Positions 1 through 12,307 of a DNA stretch of 64,000 nucleotides are shown here, piece after piece. The notes under the pieces were generated by a model that worked only from the letters and a program-made list of their open reading frames with translations, did no database searches and was not told where the DNA came from. This DNA is from Pseudisothecium myosuroides (lineage: Eukaryota > Streptophyta > Bryopsida > Hypnales > Lembophyllaceae), in assembly GCA_951799445.1 (NCBI GenBank), contig OX637289.1:46600264-46664263 (forward strand), read 5' to 3'. Positions within the stretch are counted from its first letter, which is position 1, and every line of letters begins with the position of its first letter. Position numbers and translations under genes: made by a program.

Positions 1-859
1 GCTGATCTATTTCCGGAAGTGGTTCTCGGGGCTTCTCTTCCTCCTCGGCTTCTTGCTTACCCCGCGCACCCCGATCAGTCGATTTCCGGCGGGTCCCTCC
101 AACGTTTGGTGATGCCTGCTCCGGTTCTGGTTCCTCTTCTTCCGGCTCGAGCTCATCCGGTTCATCTTCTGCGGGAAGTCCATACCTCAACAAATTCTCG
201 CCCTTCCGGTATATGGTCATTTCCGGTCCGGCCAGTGCATCCTCGGAGTGATACAGATGGAAAAGATAGGGGCTAATCGGACTTGACTTCTTGTTCGCGA
301 TATTGACCGCTAACTTTTCCACTACGGAGTGAATGATCACTCCCCAGCTGACCGGCCTGGGAGCCGGATTCTCTCTATCTCCCAGCGCTCCGAAAATGGT
401 GTTTGCCACGGTCATTGTAATCCGGGTGGGCTTTTCCGGATACAAGATAGGGATGAGGAATGCTAACAACTGCCCATCCCGTGGACTCTTACAATCACTC
501 GCGGTGTTTCCCTCCTTGGAATCCGCATGACTCCGGAATACCTCCACGGCGTAAGTATCCGTCCGGGACGCCATTCCGGAACCCCTGCTCGGCGTAAAGT
601 ATGCCTTCGCCCACAACTCCGGAGTCCAGGCCCTAGATCGACCCCTAATCGTCAAATCGAACTGATTACCTACTCCGGAAACCAGCTCATCAATCATCTC
701 TTCACTCCGGACGTTCCATGGACGTTTTACCAATCCTAAACACCCCATGATTTCTAGGTCCTCTTCTAACTCCTTCAGGCGCTCCGGATCCGATGGGACA
801 ACCGGACGTACGCCCCGGGCTGTCACTACCGACCTCCGGGATCGACTCGCTTCCGCCAT
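1..859 (-). CDS. Element-encoded coiled-coil protein, N-terminal 286 residues (partial)
   Basis: This is the same reading frame as the 632-residue ORF at 41529-43427, starting at the ATG complementary to 857-859 (MAEASRSRRS) and open to the window edge, so the C-terminal half is missing. It holds the N-terminal basic segment, a globular part with the motif SWGVIIHSVVEKLA and the beginning of the acidic Glu/Pro-rich stretch. It resembles gag-like or 'putative plant transposon protein' ORFs in layout, but I cannot assign a family with certainty. An upstream GTG could extend the frame by 37 codons, but the ATG is the more natural start. Confidence 0.55.
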   Translation of the reverse strand, partial: MAEASRSRRSVVTARGVRPVVPSDPERLKELEEDLEIMGCLGLVKRPWNVRSEEMIDELVSGVGNQFDLTIRGRSRAWTPELWAKAYFTPSRGSGMASRTDTYAVEVFRSHADSKEGNTASDCKSPRDGQLLAFLIPILYPEKPTRITMTVANTIFGALGDRENPAPRPVSWGVIIHSVVEKLAVNIANKKSSPISPYLFHLYHSEDALAGPEMTIYRKGENLLRYGLPAEDEPDELEPEEEEPEPEQASPNVGGTRRKSTDRGARGKQEAEEEEKPREPLPEIDQ

Positions 860-1290
860 CTCACCGACTGCTAGGACAATCCGGTGCAATCGGCACCTTT
901 CTCCCTTTCTCTCCCTAACACGCCCTAACTCACCACTCTTTCTCTCTTCTAACGCACCGTGGAAGAACACGGGTAAAAGAGACTGAATGAGGCTGGCGGT
1001 GGGGTTTAAGTACCTGTCGGAACCCTAAGTTCCCGCCGCCAAAAACGTTCCCGTAAGTTCCCTAGCCGGAACCTAGGCGGTAGGTCCCTACGATCCGGAA
1101 CTTTCCGGCTACGGTTTCCGGCAGCCTGCGTAACCTATTTAGAGTTTTATCCTTTCTACCTAGAAACTAATTTCTATTTCTAATATCTAAGTCCTAACTT
1201 GGTATTTAAATGCAAAATTGAAAAAGTTCTGCTACTTTTATCTCCACTAAATTGCTAATTGGGACTTTCCGGATGATACGTACTCCCACA
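1..1290 (-). mobile_element. Terminal part of TCCGG-rich mobile element (copy 1, cut by window start)
   Basis: This stretch is nearly identical to 42569-43877. The few differences are single bases plus a missing run of short TTCCGG repeats near 1108. It ends with the same terminal bases (TACTCCCACA) at 1290 and then passes into unrelated AT-rich DNA beginning CATAAGC. The end is therefore a true element boundary. The other end lies outside the window. High identity to the second copy implies recent movement. The superfamily is unresolved, because no terminal long repeats or reverse transcriptase are visible. Confidence 0.8.
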
Positions 1291-1953
1291 CATAAGCTTT
1301 ACAAAGAGAATTTAATGATTTTGAAAAGTATATGCAAAAGTATGAAAAAGGTACTCTGATTGTCTTGTTGGCAAACAATTATTGTTCCATGTAATATACT
1401 AGAATTTTTGTTTGTCTACTTGCACAACATTTTGGAAGGTGGGTCTAATGATGGTATTGCTAGATTTTTATTTACAAAGATACAAAAATTTAAGTCTATT
1501 TATTGTCTTCACTTCCTTGGAAATTTTTTGTTGGCTTTCCATACTTAAAAGGAGATTTCAGCATAAATTTATAGATGTAATTGCTATTGGACCCATCATT
1601 AACATGGAAATTGTTCAATTACAAATGTTATTTGTGACTGAAATTACTGACCTAAACACCTCAACTTTCATTAGAGATATATCATATTATATCCTTTAAT
1701 ATTTTGGGTCCCTGCCATGACGACTACTTTGTGAAACTCACTTCAGAGACAAAGCATAGTAAGTTCCTTGATGTTGACATGACATGGACTGAATTGAATC
1801 CGATTTGGAAGATCTTTACTCATTTTTAAAAAAATTCATTGAGGTTGTCAATATAGCATTTGAAACTTAATTTGAAGACAATGGTGTTTTGAGATAGAAA
1901 ATCCTTCTAACATTCATGTTAAAAAATTGATTTTGAAGTTGTAGGATGTAATG

Positions 1954-2937
1954 CACGGGGGAGTCACTAGCTTAGAGGTTTAGTATACACGTGAGATTGG
2001 GGGATATTTTATGGGGGGCTATTTTTCTAATATTCCATAATTTAATATACCCTATTGTTAAAAATAAATTGGCAGTTATTATAGCACCCTATATTTTTTA
2101 TAATGCACTTTTGAGTCCAATTTTTTGGCCCCTATATTAGATTTAAAAATTAGAACTATTAGGTGCTATATGACTTTTTTTTCCTATTGTTGTTTTTTAT
2201 CCTTTTTTCTTTATTCTTTTGTCACTTCTTCTTCAACCCATTTTTTTATGGTTACTAAAAACTAAAGTAATTTATATTTAGACAATATATAGTGGCCAAA
2301 CAAATACATTCACAGACTGTAAACAATGCATTCTAGTTGTGTCTAACAACTTACTACTAATCATCTACAATATATTCTAATGAATACAATGAGTGCAAGT
2401 ACTCAACAAAGAAAAGATGACATTGCATTACAATATATTAAACAAGTATAGAACACCAAGCTTTTACACACCTAATAATGATAGACCACCAAGCTCTTTT
2501 ATACCTTTCTACTATTTGAAATGAACAAATAAGAGTATATTAAAGTAAAGTGTATGATAGATTCTTCAAATTCTAAGTAACTTCAAAGGACTATACAGAT
2601 AACTCTAAAGGCAACTAGAGCCCCTCATCCAAAGTTCATGGATAATTTAGGACAAATAATGTGTCATTTTTTGTCCATCTCTTCTTTAAGGACATTAAAT
2701 ACTCACTCTACAAAATTATTCCCCCCCCACACATTATTGCCCCCCTATATTTTTTCTACGTAAAATCTAATACATGTATTACACATAACCCTATATTAGT
2801 TATAATAGCCTACATGTAATTTTACATACTCTATATTAGATATAATTTTTTTATAAATTTTAGGTAGAATAAATATATAGTACCCTATATTAGATCTCAC
2901 GTGGTTTCTAATATGCACACTAAGTGACGACCCCGGG
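1954..2937. mobile_element. MITE-like element, 984 bp, 8-bp target duplication ATGTAATG
   Basis: Terminal inverted repeats are visible: the left end reads CACGGGGGAGTCACTAGCTT and the complement of the right end CCCGGGGTCGTCACTTAGTG. They are flanked on both sides by ATGTAATG (1946-1953 and 2938-2945). The ends resemble those of the two MITEs at 21102-21664 and 47461-48024 (CTCGGGG..GTCACTTAG..CACGTG), so all three belong to one family. The interior is AT-rich without a coding frame, hence non-autonomous. An 8-bp duplication fits hAT or a similar superfamily. Confidence 0.75.
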
Positions 2938-2945
2938 ATGTAATG

Positions 2946-5900
2946 AATTGTTATTCATTTTGTTTTTAATTGTTCTATTGAAGTATAATCATTTTCTATG
3001 ATGATTGATGTTGTAGGTGAAGAAGTTTCTTGCTTTCAAGTTACAAGCTTGTACGGAATGATTAGACAAACCTTGTAGGGACTACTATAGATGCTAATAA
3101 GTTGGAATCCTACTTTGCAATTGAAATACACTTTTATTGTTGGTGTAGACATAGCGCATGTTCAATGCATAAATATTGTACAACAAACAAGCATGTAGTG
3201 TTCCAAATTGCATCAAAACTAAGTTTTGTAATAGGCCGCAAACAAAAAACCTGGAGTTTGTTATACATCTTGCAATTGAAGGGTCCATATATGATATTAA
3301 CCCCATTTTTGTAGAGGGTGTTGCTTTGTAGACGAACACTATAAAATTCTTTTGTCTATTTTCAAGCCTTGAAAAATATCTTGAATGTTGGCAATTTAAA
3401 TGTTGATGATGAAGTTGGTAATCTACCACTAGCGCCTAAGCATTTTGCTATGTGATTGTATATTTGAGTAGATAGGAAATTGTTCAAACATACCAAATCC
3501 TTTCATATAAGGGCATGGTATGTTTTTAGGATGAATTCTTGTCCATCAAATGGTTGGTAGAATGGCAATATAATTCCTTCCAAGGATACTGTGTTTGAAT
3601 ACTAACTAGCCTTGTATTTAAAAATCAGGATTTAAATCAAATAAAAATGATGTTGTTTAGATTTAAAATTAGTCGAATAGCAATTAGAAGGAAAAATCTA
3701 AATTAAATTTTGTATTAAAAGCTATGGGCTGATACAAATTAGAGACATTAGATTGGTTCATCCAATGTATGGGCTAAATCAATTTCTAAAAAAGGAAAAT
3801 GGAATTGCATCACATTAAAAATTCTTTGTACCTTGACCCCTATTATATAACTTCCATACAAGCATGGCATGCTTGGCTTCATTCTCATTCAACTACGTAA
3901 CTCTCTAACTACCCACCGATTATATATATGCAATCCCCAACAATTCTCTTTTAACATCTTGATGACATTTAAAGGAGTCCTCAACCAATTGCAACCCCTC
4001 TCTAATTTCATCATTGTGTATATTTCACCCGTGTCTTTGGAGTGGACAATGAGGCACATGTGACAAAAGTGCTCATTTCTTTGAAAATCAAATATGAAAA
4101 AATGGAGTGGTACACGTGGCAGTTAGCCACTGGTGGTTTAGCTTTTCCAAAAACTCTGAAAGGAGTATAATAACCTTTTTCTATTGGTTGTGAGACTTCA
4201 AAGGGGTACACATGTAATTCTCTAAACAAAATACTTCATCAATGGTGCTAGTTCAGTTATTCCTCCACCCCATATTTGTATTGTTCAAAAAGTACTTTGG
4301 ATTGCAATCCATATGGAATAGGATTGTATGTATGTATTTGTATGTATTCATATAATTTATATCCGTATTTTATAGGGATATGTATGGATCAATGTATATA
4401 TTGTACGTATTTTCTATGCCATAGGTATTTCATATTCCATACTTTATACTCCGCATCCATATATAGTATCCCTGATGGCTTAGGGTTTTTTTTAGATCTG
4501 ACGACATGTGGGGTATTTTCAATTTATTGATCTCAAATCCAAAGGTGGGAGATTATTGAGGGCGGGGGGGGGGGGCATGGCAAGGTGTTCGCATCATCAC
4601 ATGAGATAGTGTGTAACCCATCTTTATTTATCCACTAAAGTTTTAAGGAGACTATTTTGGGCTTTTAATTAGAGAATTTGGACAAATCTATTGACTTCAA
4701 AATTTGGAAGTTTTGCATGAATTTTTTAGGATGGATGCTACTCATCATAATCTACGTGTGAAGCTTAGTTTCATGTCATTCTGATAAATAGTGAAAAGTT
4801 AGAAGGTTCTTTTTTTATTTCAATGTCAAATTAGGCAACAAAAAATATATTGTAAAAAAATATTAATTATTTTTTTGGTATTTTATAGATTGATACCCAC
4901 TCAAAAAATATAAACCATACAGTTCCAAATATTGAGGTAAAAGTTATCAGGAGTTTTATTTTGTGGGCAATGAAGTCAAGGTAGGAATAACATACAATTT
5001 TCATCTTTTGCTCTCAATTTTGAAAATTTTCAAATAAAAATAAAAATATAGGATTTTATTCTTTTATTAGAAAATTCTTACCATTTTAATAAAGAATTCT
5101 CAATTTCTTATATAAGTTATCAGCATATTCTTTTTTTCTTTCATTCAGTACCATCTTCCACTTTACAATTTTTAAAGAGTTGAATATGAAATCTTTTTTG
5201 GTTAAATTTTTTTTCATATGTTTTTAACCTATTTTACAACATATTGACAAAATGCACAAGTTATAGGACGTATGAGTTTTTTTTCTAAAAATGTTGAAAG
5301 ACAAAAACTTCACCTTCTGGAAGGGCTAGAAAAGCCTACATTTTGAAGTTTAAGCACTTTGAACTTGCAATCAACGGGATTATTTGCTCTAAAATTTTAG
5401 AATAATATACTTGAATAAATCAACCAAAAGATCCTATGGTTGGATTTGTTAAAAAATAATTATTGAAGAAAATTTTGACCTTGCTTTGAGGATGAGTATT
5501 TTGAAGCAATTTGGGCCTCTAAGCATGATGGTCCTTTAAGGGTTAAGAATCTAAATTTATGTTTGTTATTCTTTTCTTACTCATATGATATAAATCTTAT
5601 AGAACAAGTATGACTATCAAAGATTGTCATATATTTAAGTGGGGATCATAACTATAGTTGACTAAGAATTGCAAGTATGTGAAGTCACCTTATCCAATAA
5701 TAAATTTTTTGTTGCAGGCACAAATCTTTAAACATATCCAACACTATCACTCTATGGTCTATATTGTTGACCCCTAAATGACCACAAGGCCACCAAGTGG
5801 CTTTTGCAACATTGTTTTAGGGCTTAAGTTGGAATCTACCAAAATAAAAATAAATCCAAATTACATTATCAACCTCAATTTGCACCAATAGTCGAGAAGA

Positions 5901-8090
5901 ACCAATAGCTAGTTCAAAGTTAGCCATTGAAATTGGAAAAAAAAATTGTTTGCATTTTGAAAACAAAGGATGTAAAATCAAAAGGAATTTAGTAGGGCTG
6001 AAATTCAATTGGTGCACAAAAAACATTGAAGGATATTTTAACCACCTCCTTTCAACACTTTGCAAATTTTAGCTACCGTGAGATAATTGATAGCCAAATG
6101 GAGCAAGATACCCAAACAATGTGGGCAAGGTATCAATTTAGAGGGCAAGTGTTGACCTAGGAGGATGGAGGGCGTGACCATTGAAGCTAAAAGATTGACA
6201 AAAACAATACTTTGTAATAGTCATCAACTTGATGCATTTCCCTAAATTACTTGATTCACACGAAATTGATGGCCATGAAGATCAAAATTTTAAAAATGGC
6301 CTTGCTCAACAACAAGAGAAGAAGAAATTTCAAAAAAATCAAAACAAAGTCCCGAGTATGCAACTTCCATATTATATGGTCCTGATTATAATTACATATA
6401 ATGCATTTTAGTCCAATCTCCAAGGGTATAATTTGTTTTAATGTAGAAAATTCTTGTAGCTCTTTTAATAAGGAATCCAAAAATGTAATTATATACATGA
6501 AATTAATATTTTTTTGAAGACAATAATAGCATTAAAAACCTAATTATATTAGGTTTTTTTAATACATGTATCATGGGACAAGCTATCCAACTTTGGGGGC
6601 TTTTTAATAAATTTTAATTTTAATTAGACAAAATTTCTTGTATGGAATTTCAAAATCTATGCAAAGATGTTTTAATTCTTCATATGTATTGTGAGTTTTT
6701 TTTCTAATTTGTATGCAATCCAACATTTTCTACATCTTTTTAAAATTTGGTCTTCACGTAACTTTTTGGTTTTTATAATTTGATATAATTTTTACAAAAG
6801 CCATCTTCTAAGCCATTTTAATGCCGATGATTCTTGTGTATAATATATAAGTTGCATACCAAGGAGCAAAGTTGTCGAACAATCATAAACTACAAAGAGC
6901 AAGAAGGCCACTTTGGAGCTTCAAATATAGATCCTTTACATCTATTAGCCAAATTGAGTATGTGAGTTCAAACCATAAATATGCTAAGAAATCTCACCCA
7001 ATGCAAGAAGGACCTTCGCCTTCATCTAAACCTAAACATCTAAGGGCCACATCAAGAGCACCATATAAAGTTAAATGGAAGCTCCAATCTTTGTATGGAT
7101 TAGAACAAAATATTAAGAATAAAACTAAGGAAGAAATTCCAAATAAAATAAAATTCGGACAATCCAAAATTGTAAAGACTCTGAAGAGACATTGGAGCTT
7201 CGATAAGCAAACCTTTGATATCCATTGGCCAAATTGAAATGTGAATTCCGACCATCACTTAATATGCTACAAAATCTGACTCTATGTGGAAAGCACCCTT
7301 GAGCTAAACCAAGGATGCAATATTGATTAGTACTTTCAATTTGAAAATGTTTTTTTTGTACAATAAAAGATTCTAGCAATTTAGCCAATGTCAATTTGAG
7401 TTTGGAGGAAATTAGCCGGTAAGAAATTCATATTGCAAGAAATTACCTAGTAGATTTTGTAGTTGAGAAGATACAACCGGTGGCCATTGAAGAAAAACTG
7501 GTCCATTTCTAAAGGAGGAAATGCACCGGGGGAGCTCCAAAAATTTTCCGAGCTCTAATTTGCACATCATCAACTAAACACATCCCAATGATCTTTCTAA
7601 AACAAAATTTGCATAAAAATATATAATCCACCATCTTCTAGACCTCCTTAAAGTCATTTATCATCCAAATAGCAACATATGGTTATGTAGAAGTCAACTA
7701 CGGCAATTCTGGGATAGATCATGAGCATTATGAGGCAATGTAAATTTTTCACATGTAAAAAGATAGAAAATACGGGGACAATAAATTTTTTGTAATATTA
7801 TTCCCAAAATTGAAATTACTAGGAATTTTGGGAGCCAAGAAGTATTTAAAACCTATAGTCAATGTCTAGATTCTTCTAATTTGGATCATTCAAGAACTAT
7901 TTTTCCACTTATTACTTACTACTTTCTTACTTACTACTTCAAGACGTATCATGACCTTATTAGTCCCAACTTTGAAAAGGAGAAATAAACACATTCCAAG
8001 CTTCAGTTGGAAATCTGCTCTAACCTTGGTTGGAAATAGTGCACCCTACATGTTGGGTATGGGTTTTGATTGAGAATGGGTACAATTACC
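2946..8090. other. AT-rich intergenic DNA, no gene recognised
   Basis: I see no conserved protein or convincing exon chain here. It holds homopolymer runs (for example a G run near 4562-4575), TA-rich microsatellite-like DNA at 4320-4470, and a diverged tandem duplication in which a block around 6910-7000 recurs about 280 bp later around 7190-7280 (shared TTGGAGCTTC and GCCAAATTGA words). Short ORFs are at the chance level for this composition. Confidence 0.5.
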
Positions 8091-8097
8091 TTAATTC

Positions 8098-8226
8098 TTT
8101 AGGGCCGCAATCTTCGGGCATGGTGTGAAGGGTCGAGAGTCCAAAGTCTTGGTTTTTTGAAATCTGATTGGTGGAAACCAACAAACTCTCGACCTTCAGG
8201 CATAGTGTAAAACCGCCCTTAAAAGG
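8098..8226. repeat. Small imperfect inverted repeat, MITE-like
   Basis: GGTCGAGAGT on the left and ACTCTCGACC on the right face each other, with further outer matches (AGGGCCGC against CCGCCCTT, and GGGCATGGTGTGAA against its imperfect complement). This gives a roughly 45-bp imperfect inverted repeat around a short loop. No clear target duplication was found, so the MITE assignment is tentative. It lies about 600 bp beyond the COX5b stop codon. Confidence 0.35.
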
Positions 8227-8836
8227 ACAAATTGGTGACCATGGAAACCATCCATTTTGGTATGGTGTGAATCATTGGTTTTAAAAAATCCAAAAGTACT
8301 CATTGGAAGTTAAACTATTGTAGAAGACTTTCCCTTTTCACACCGAATTTGGAGGATGAATGCTGGCACTTCTGTCCCACATAAGGAGTCTTCGTCATTC
8401 ATAGGCCGAAAAACAGACGCAACGTTGTTTATGGGTTAAACCTCGCAGTGCGGCCAGTCCCTTACCTCTCAGTCAAAAAAACAAAGGAGGCACGAGTCAG
8501 ATGGCACTACAGAATCCTCATTAATCAACTGTTAAAAATTCTTATTGCCTGGCACAAGAAAAGCCCTTGCCGGCCTTCACAGTCGAAGGAAGCTTTGACA
8601 TCGTAATCGGATACTCATCGATTCCAGTCTAACGATGTCGAAAAACTCCTTTGAATTCCACTAAACTTCTAAGGTCTTCAGAACAGCTTCAGAATGGTCG
8701 AATCAGAAGCAACTCTCTAACTACCCCAGACCATGCCAGAGATACACAGGCCGTTCCAGATTTGCTCAAGGCTGCCTCTAGTACTCTCTAAGCAAACCGC
8801 TAAATTCTTACACAGAGTGAACAACAATCAATACTC

Positions 8837-11167
8837 CTAGTGGTGTTCATCGTGTCCAGGTTGTCCACCCACTCCGATCACCTTCAACTGCCACATCACA
8901 CACATGCACCCACAAACTTGTAAGCTAAAGTAGGAACAGGTCTACAAGGTTCCATGCTGCGTTTACGCAAGACTCCTAACAAACACAATATTTAGATGAC
9001 TAAGCGCCAAGCAAGCGTTAAAAAAACCAGATGAACAAAGGCAAACAAAGTTCCAATAAGGCCACTTCAGTGAGTATGAGAACTCAGTGAGAATCACAGC
9101 AAGCTCATTACCTCAAAAACCTGGGTACATACGGGGCACTCGTGGGTTTTCCCCTTCTCCAAATGGAACCATGTTATATCATGCTCATCCTCTGTTAGAG
9201 CAATGGGATTCCACACAACCTGCATTAGCTTCGGCAATTGGCGATAATGAGCCTCCCGAAAAGAAGCGACAAATCAGTGTCGCGGCAAGTCCGGAGCTAT
9301 GTGTATCTACAATCCAGTAAATCTTACTGTGCCTCTTAGTCTTTACGCATTCATATAGAAATTTAGGGTACAAGAAAATGATCCGGCTTCAGTATGACCT
9401 GAATTACAACTACATCAGCATCTATAGCAGGATCCGCTTCTACACCAAGCATACCCAAATCCTTGTACGCTTCTAGCAGATTCCAGTCAAAATGATAGTA
9501 TTACTGATCGGTGATAAGAGACAGAATTCCCCCATTCAGTTTCAGTCGATAAATCACTTCCAAGATCAGAATCCTTACCACCAATGCCTCCTGAGCAACC
9601 CACAATCCGTACATCGTACTGTGACTCCACAATTGCAGGAGCTTCCTGCAAGTCGAATACACAGTCACACAGGGCACGCTTGTCCACAACCAATTTCCTT
9701 CCCAGTCAACCCAAGGTCGCAACGACATTCAAAAACAAACAAGTCGACCTATCAATCAACCCTAAATCTTCGCTTGCCAAATCTTCTCAAGCCAATGCCC
9801 ACAAAAAGAAACTTAAAAGACGCACTTTACACAGGCATCACTAGCAAAGGCACCCAAGACCTTTCGAATACAGTACAACTAGAGTCACATTACGAAAGTG
9901 ACAATGAACTCACTGACTCAACAAACCATCAACTTCCTAATCACTCCATAGCTGGAGTCACAATCAGTTTCAACGGAAGCCTCACCTTGGTGCCGAAAGG
10001 TCCACGGGGCGGTTCAAGATCGAATCGCCTCTTGCCCTGCAGAAGACGAAATAACACAGTCAAACCGGTCCTACAAGAGAAAGACACTGCCATGAGAAAA
10101 AACGCTAAATTGCTGAAGTCCCCAGTAGTACCTGACTCTTCCATTCCAGTTCCTCCCGCTCGGCTCCAGTTGCTATCCCGAATTCGTCCAACGGACCTGC
10201 TCATCAATACCAATCCACTTCTTAGGTTCCTCTTGCAAAAAGCTGATATCAGGGTATAAAGCTCCGTTTACATGCTATATGAACTACGGCACCAAGGCTT
10301 CCAGCCCTGTAAATCGAGCCTCCGCGAACATCGACGACTACACCCAGGCTTTCCAAGTGAGGCACAACTAGCTTATACTAAAGAGGGTACAGCGATTTCG
10401 CAAATCCCACTGCGTAATTAATTTAACCAAGCATTCATGGTCTTAAAATGAACAATTCGATTGATCATAATGTGAAACATGTACTTCAGGTGGGGACCGA
10501 ATTCCATATCGCCAAATACGCTCCACGTGCTAAGTCAATAAATAAATCGAAATCGGACCAAAGAAATCCCCATGTGAGCTTTTCAGAACTGGTACAGAAA
10601 AACAATCAGACCTAATTCGGACTTCTCGGTCCTTCCAGAGTTTAATCACCGCATTGAACCCGCAGCCAACCGAGCGAACAGAATTCTCAATCAACCGCGG
10701 GACTTCCACGCGCATTCCCATAGAAAATCTAGGGTTTCCTTCCAAGCCCCGCGCCATGACCCAGAACGAAAGAAAACACAAAAACGAGGGCATCCATGAC
10801 CTTGTCAGCCTGCGAATTCTCGCCCCACGCGAACACAGAACCCTCGATCGGAAATGTAGGCCCTCCCTCCAAGCACCGAACAATGACACAAGAAAAAACA
10901 TAAAAATCACGCACGACAGTCGAATTCTCTCCCAAATCAACCGAGACTCGACCATCGAAGTATCGATCGATCGCACGGTGTCCAACCCCAAAGACGAGAG
11001 CAGGTGATGCAAAAGAGGCTCATACCGGCATGGCCACTGGGGTGGAAGCCGCTGGCATGAAAGAATCTCGGCAAGGGGAGCGCGGCCACAGGGCGAGCGC
11101 CCAATTGCTGCCTGGCCCCAGCCCTGTGCAGGCCCCGCGACAAGGTGCGTCCCGCGGTCCTCAACAT
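8837..11167 (-). CDS. COX5b: Cytochrome c oxidase subunit 5b, mitochondrial (six exons)
   Basis: This is a nuclear-encoded peripheral zinc-binding subunit of respiratory complex IV on the matrix side. Exons on the minus strand are 11167-11026, 10196-10132, 10036-9986, 9645-9579, 9191-9112 and 8887-8837. They total 456 nt, giving 151 residues, and every junction keeps frame. Exon 1 is an Arg/Ala/Leu-rich mitochondrial presequence (MLRTAGRTLSRGLHRAG). The mature part shows plant COX5b landmarks: GIATGAEREELE, RGPFGTK, EAPAIVESQYDVRIVGCSGG, EDEHDITWFHLEKGK, HECPVCTQ and a His-rich end (GHDEHH). The Cys of VGCSGG and the CPVC pair are expected zinc ligands. Splice sites follow GT-AG with good acceptors (CTGCAG, TTGCAG, TAACAG); the exon 2 donor (GTACTA) is weak. 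The length is slightly shorter than typical plant precursors. Gene assignment rests on family knowledge; exon edges are my reading. Confidence 0.9.
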
Positions 11168-11280
11168 GATGGTGCACTGCCTTGGGATCCCTGACCACCG
11201 GATCACATCTACAAATGCAAGGCCGGAGCAATGGCGATGTCTGCACACACACAGACAGGGCGATGGCGAAGACAGTCGGA

Positions 11281-11289
11281 AAACCCTAA
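11281..11289. promoter_or_regulatory. Telo-box AAACCCTAA upstream of COX5b
   Basis: AAACCCTAA lies 114 bp upstream of the COX5b start codon. Telo-boxes are common in promoters or leaders of plant ribosomal and mitochondrial genes. The function here is inferred only from motif and position. Confidence 0.4.
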
Positions 11290-11597
11290 CTCTGCGGTAA
11301 GCTTCGACTCCTGAGGCTCGCTCGTTGTGAGTGTGTGGACCAGGGTTTTTTTTTTAGGCAATTAAATGCCCAATTTCCTCAAAAAAAAATGTGCAGCTTC
11401 AAGCCTATAGAAAAAAAGGGGGCAAATGTGTTAAAAAATGCCAGACTGAAATGATGGCCGTGCACACTATTGCCACAATGCTTTCAAAACCTCATTTCAT
11501 CCGTTGTGCAGAGCCAACAAATACAAAAATTGCACACAAAAATTATATATTCAAAATTACATATTCTAAATAGCCTCTTTCAATTCAAACCCCCATA

Positions 11598-11783
11598 ATG
11601 AAGGAGCCACAAAACTCAGAACCTTCTTTCTTTGGAGCCACAGAACCATTTGTCCGAAAACCAAAAAAAAATCCTGGTGTGAACGGAATGCTGACCCCCT
11701 GCCGTGGATGCAGCGGACGGTCCGGATGGGAAGGAACCTTTGATTGCACGGCCTGGGCAACTGCCAGCAGGTTCCCTATCGAG
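11598..11783 (+). other. Possible coding exon with strong splice donor, unidentified
   Basis: An ATG at 11598 opens a frame that runs into ATCGAG followed by GTAAGTAAG near 11783, a near-ideal donor. The local base composition is higher in GC than its surroundings, as in exons. The opposite strand is also open across this stretch and could equally be a C-terminal exon behind the acceptor CGATAG. I do not recognise either protein. No further exons could be linked, and a MITE starts about 45 bp downstream. It may be a gene fragment. Confidence 0.25.
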
Positions 11784-11831
11784 GTAAGTAAGGGAGGACC
11801 AGTGATCCCAGAGTATAGTTTATGGAATTTA

Positions 11832-12304
11832 GAGCATCTGTATTGGTGTCTCGGCAAACAATCCCTCTATCGGCAAATGGAGGGACATTCCACGAGGCCC
11901 ACATAGTGCCGGTCCTTTTTTAAACAAATCGCCCTAATGCAAAGCTGGCAATCCAAATGTCAAATGGACCTTTAGCATTATAAAAAAAAAGAAAAAAAAG
12001 AATCTACATTAAAAAAGACTTTTCATTGAAACAAGGGAAGTTTGAATTGATTGGCACGCTTAACCATGCATAAAAGGGTTGGCAATGCGGAAAAAGGTTG
12101 ACAATAATGATTATTTCTACCGGGAACCAACTTGCGGGCCCTTCAAATTTTGGAAATTTGCCGGACTTGAGGGGTCGCATACCGAGACCGTGGAAGTGCC
12201 GAGACCCATGACGGTTGCATTAGGGTGCAATTTTTTTTATTAAGGACTAACAACTCAATAAAGTGCCGATAGAGGCACGCTTCGTGTGTCCATTGCAGAT
12301 GCTC
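11832..12304. mobile_element. Tourist/PIF-Harbinger-like MITE with TTA duplication
   Basis: The element begins GAGCATCTG and ends CAGATGCTC, flanked by TTA on both sides (11829-11831 and 12305-12307). The inverted repeats extend inward about 45 bp, sharing CCTCTATCGGCA. The TTA duplication and GAGCATCT start are typical of non-autonomous plant PIF/Harbinger elements. At 473 bp it carries no coding frame. Confidence 0.75.
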
Positions 12305-12307
12305 TTA

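Noticed and set aside
9492..10259. 255-codon plus-strand ORF
   Set aside because: It lies antisense to COX5b and crosses several of its exons and introns; the minus-strand exon chain encodes a recognisable protein in register, the plus frame does not.
10530..11252. 240-codon minus-strand ORF over COX5b exon 1 and intron 1
   Set aside because: Different frame from the presequence exon, covers the intron, no recognisable domain.
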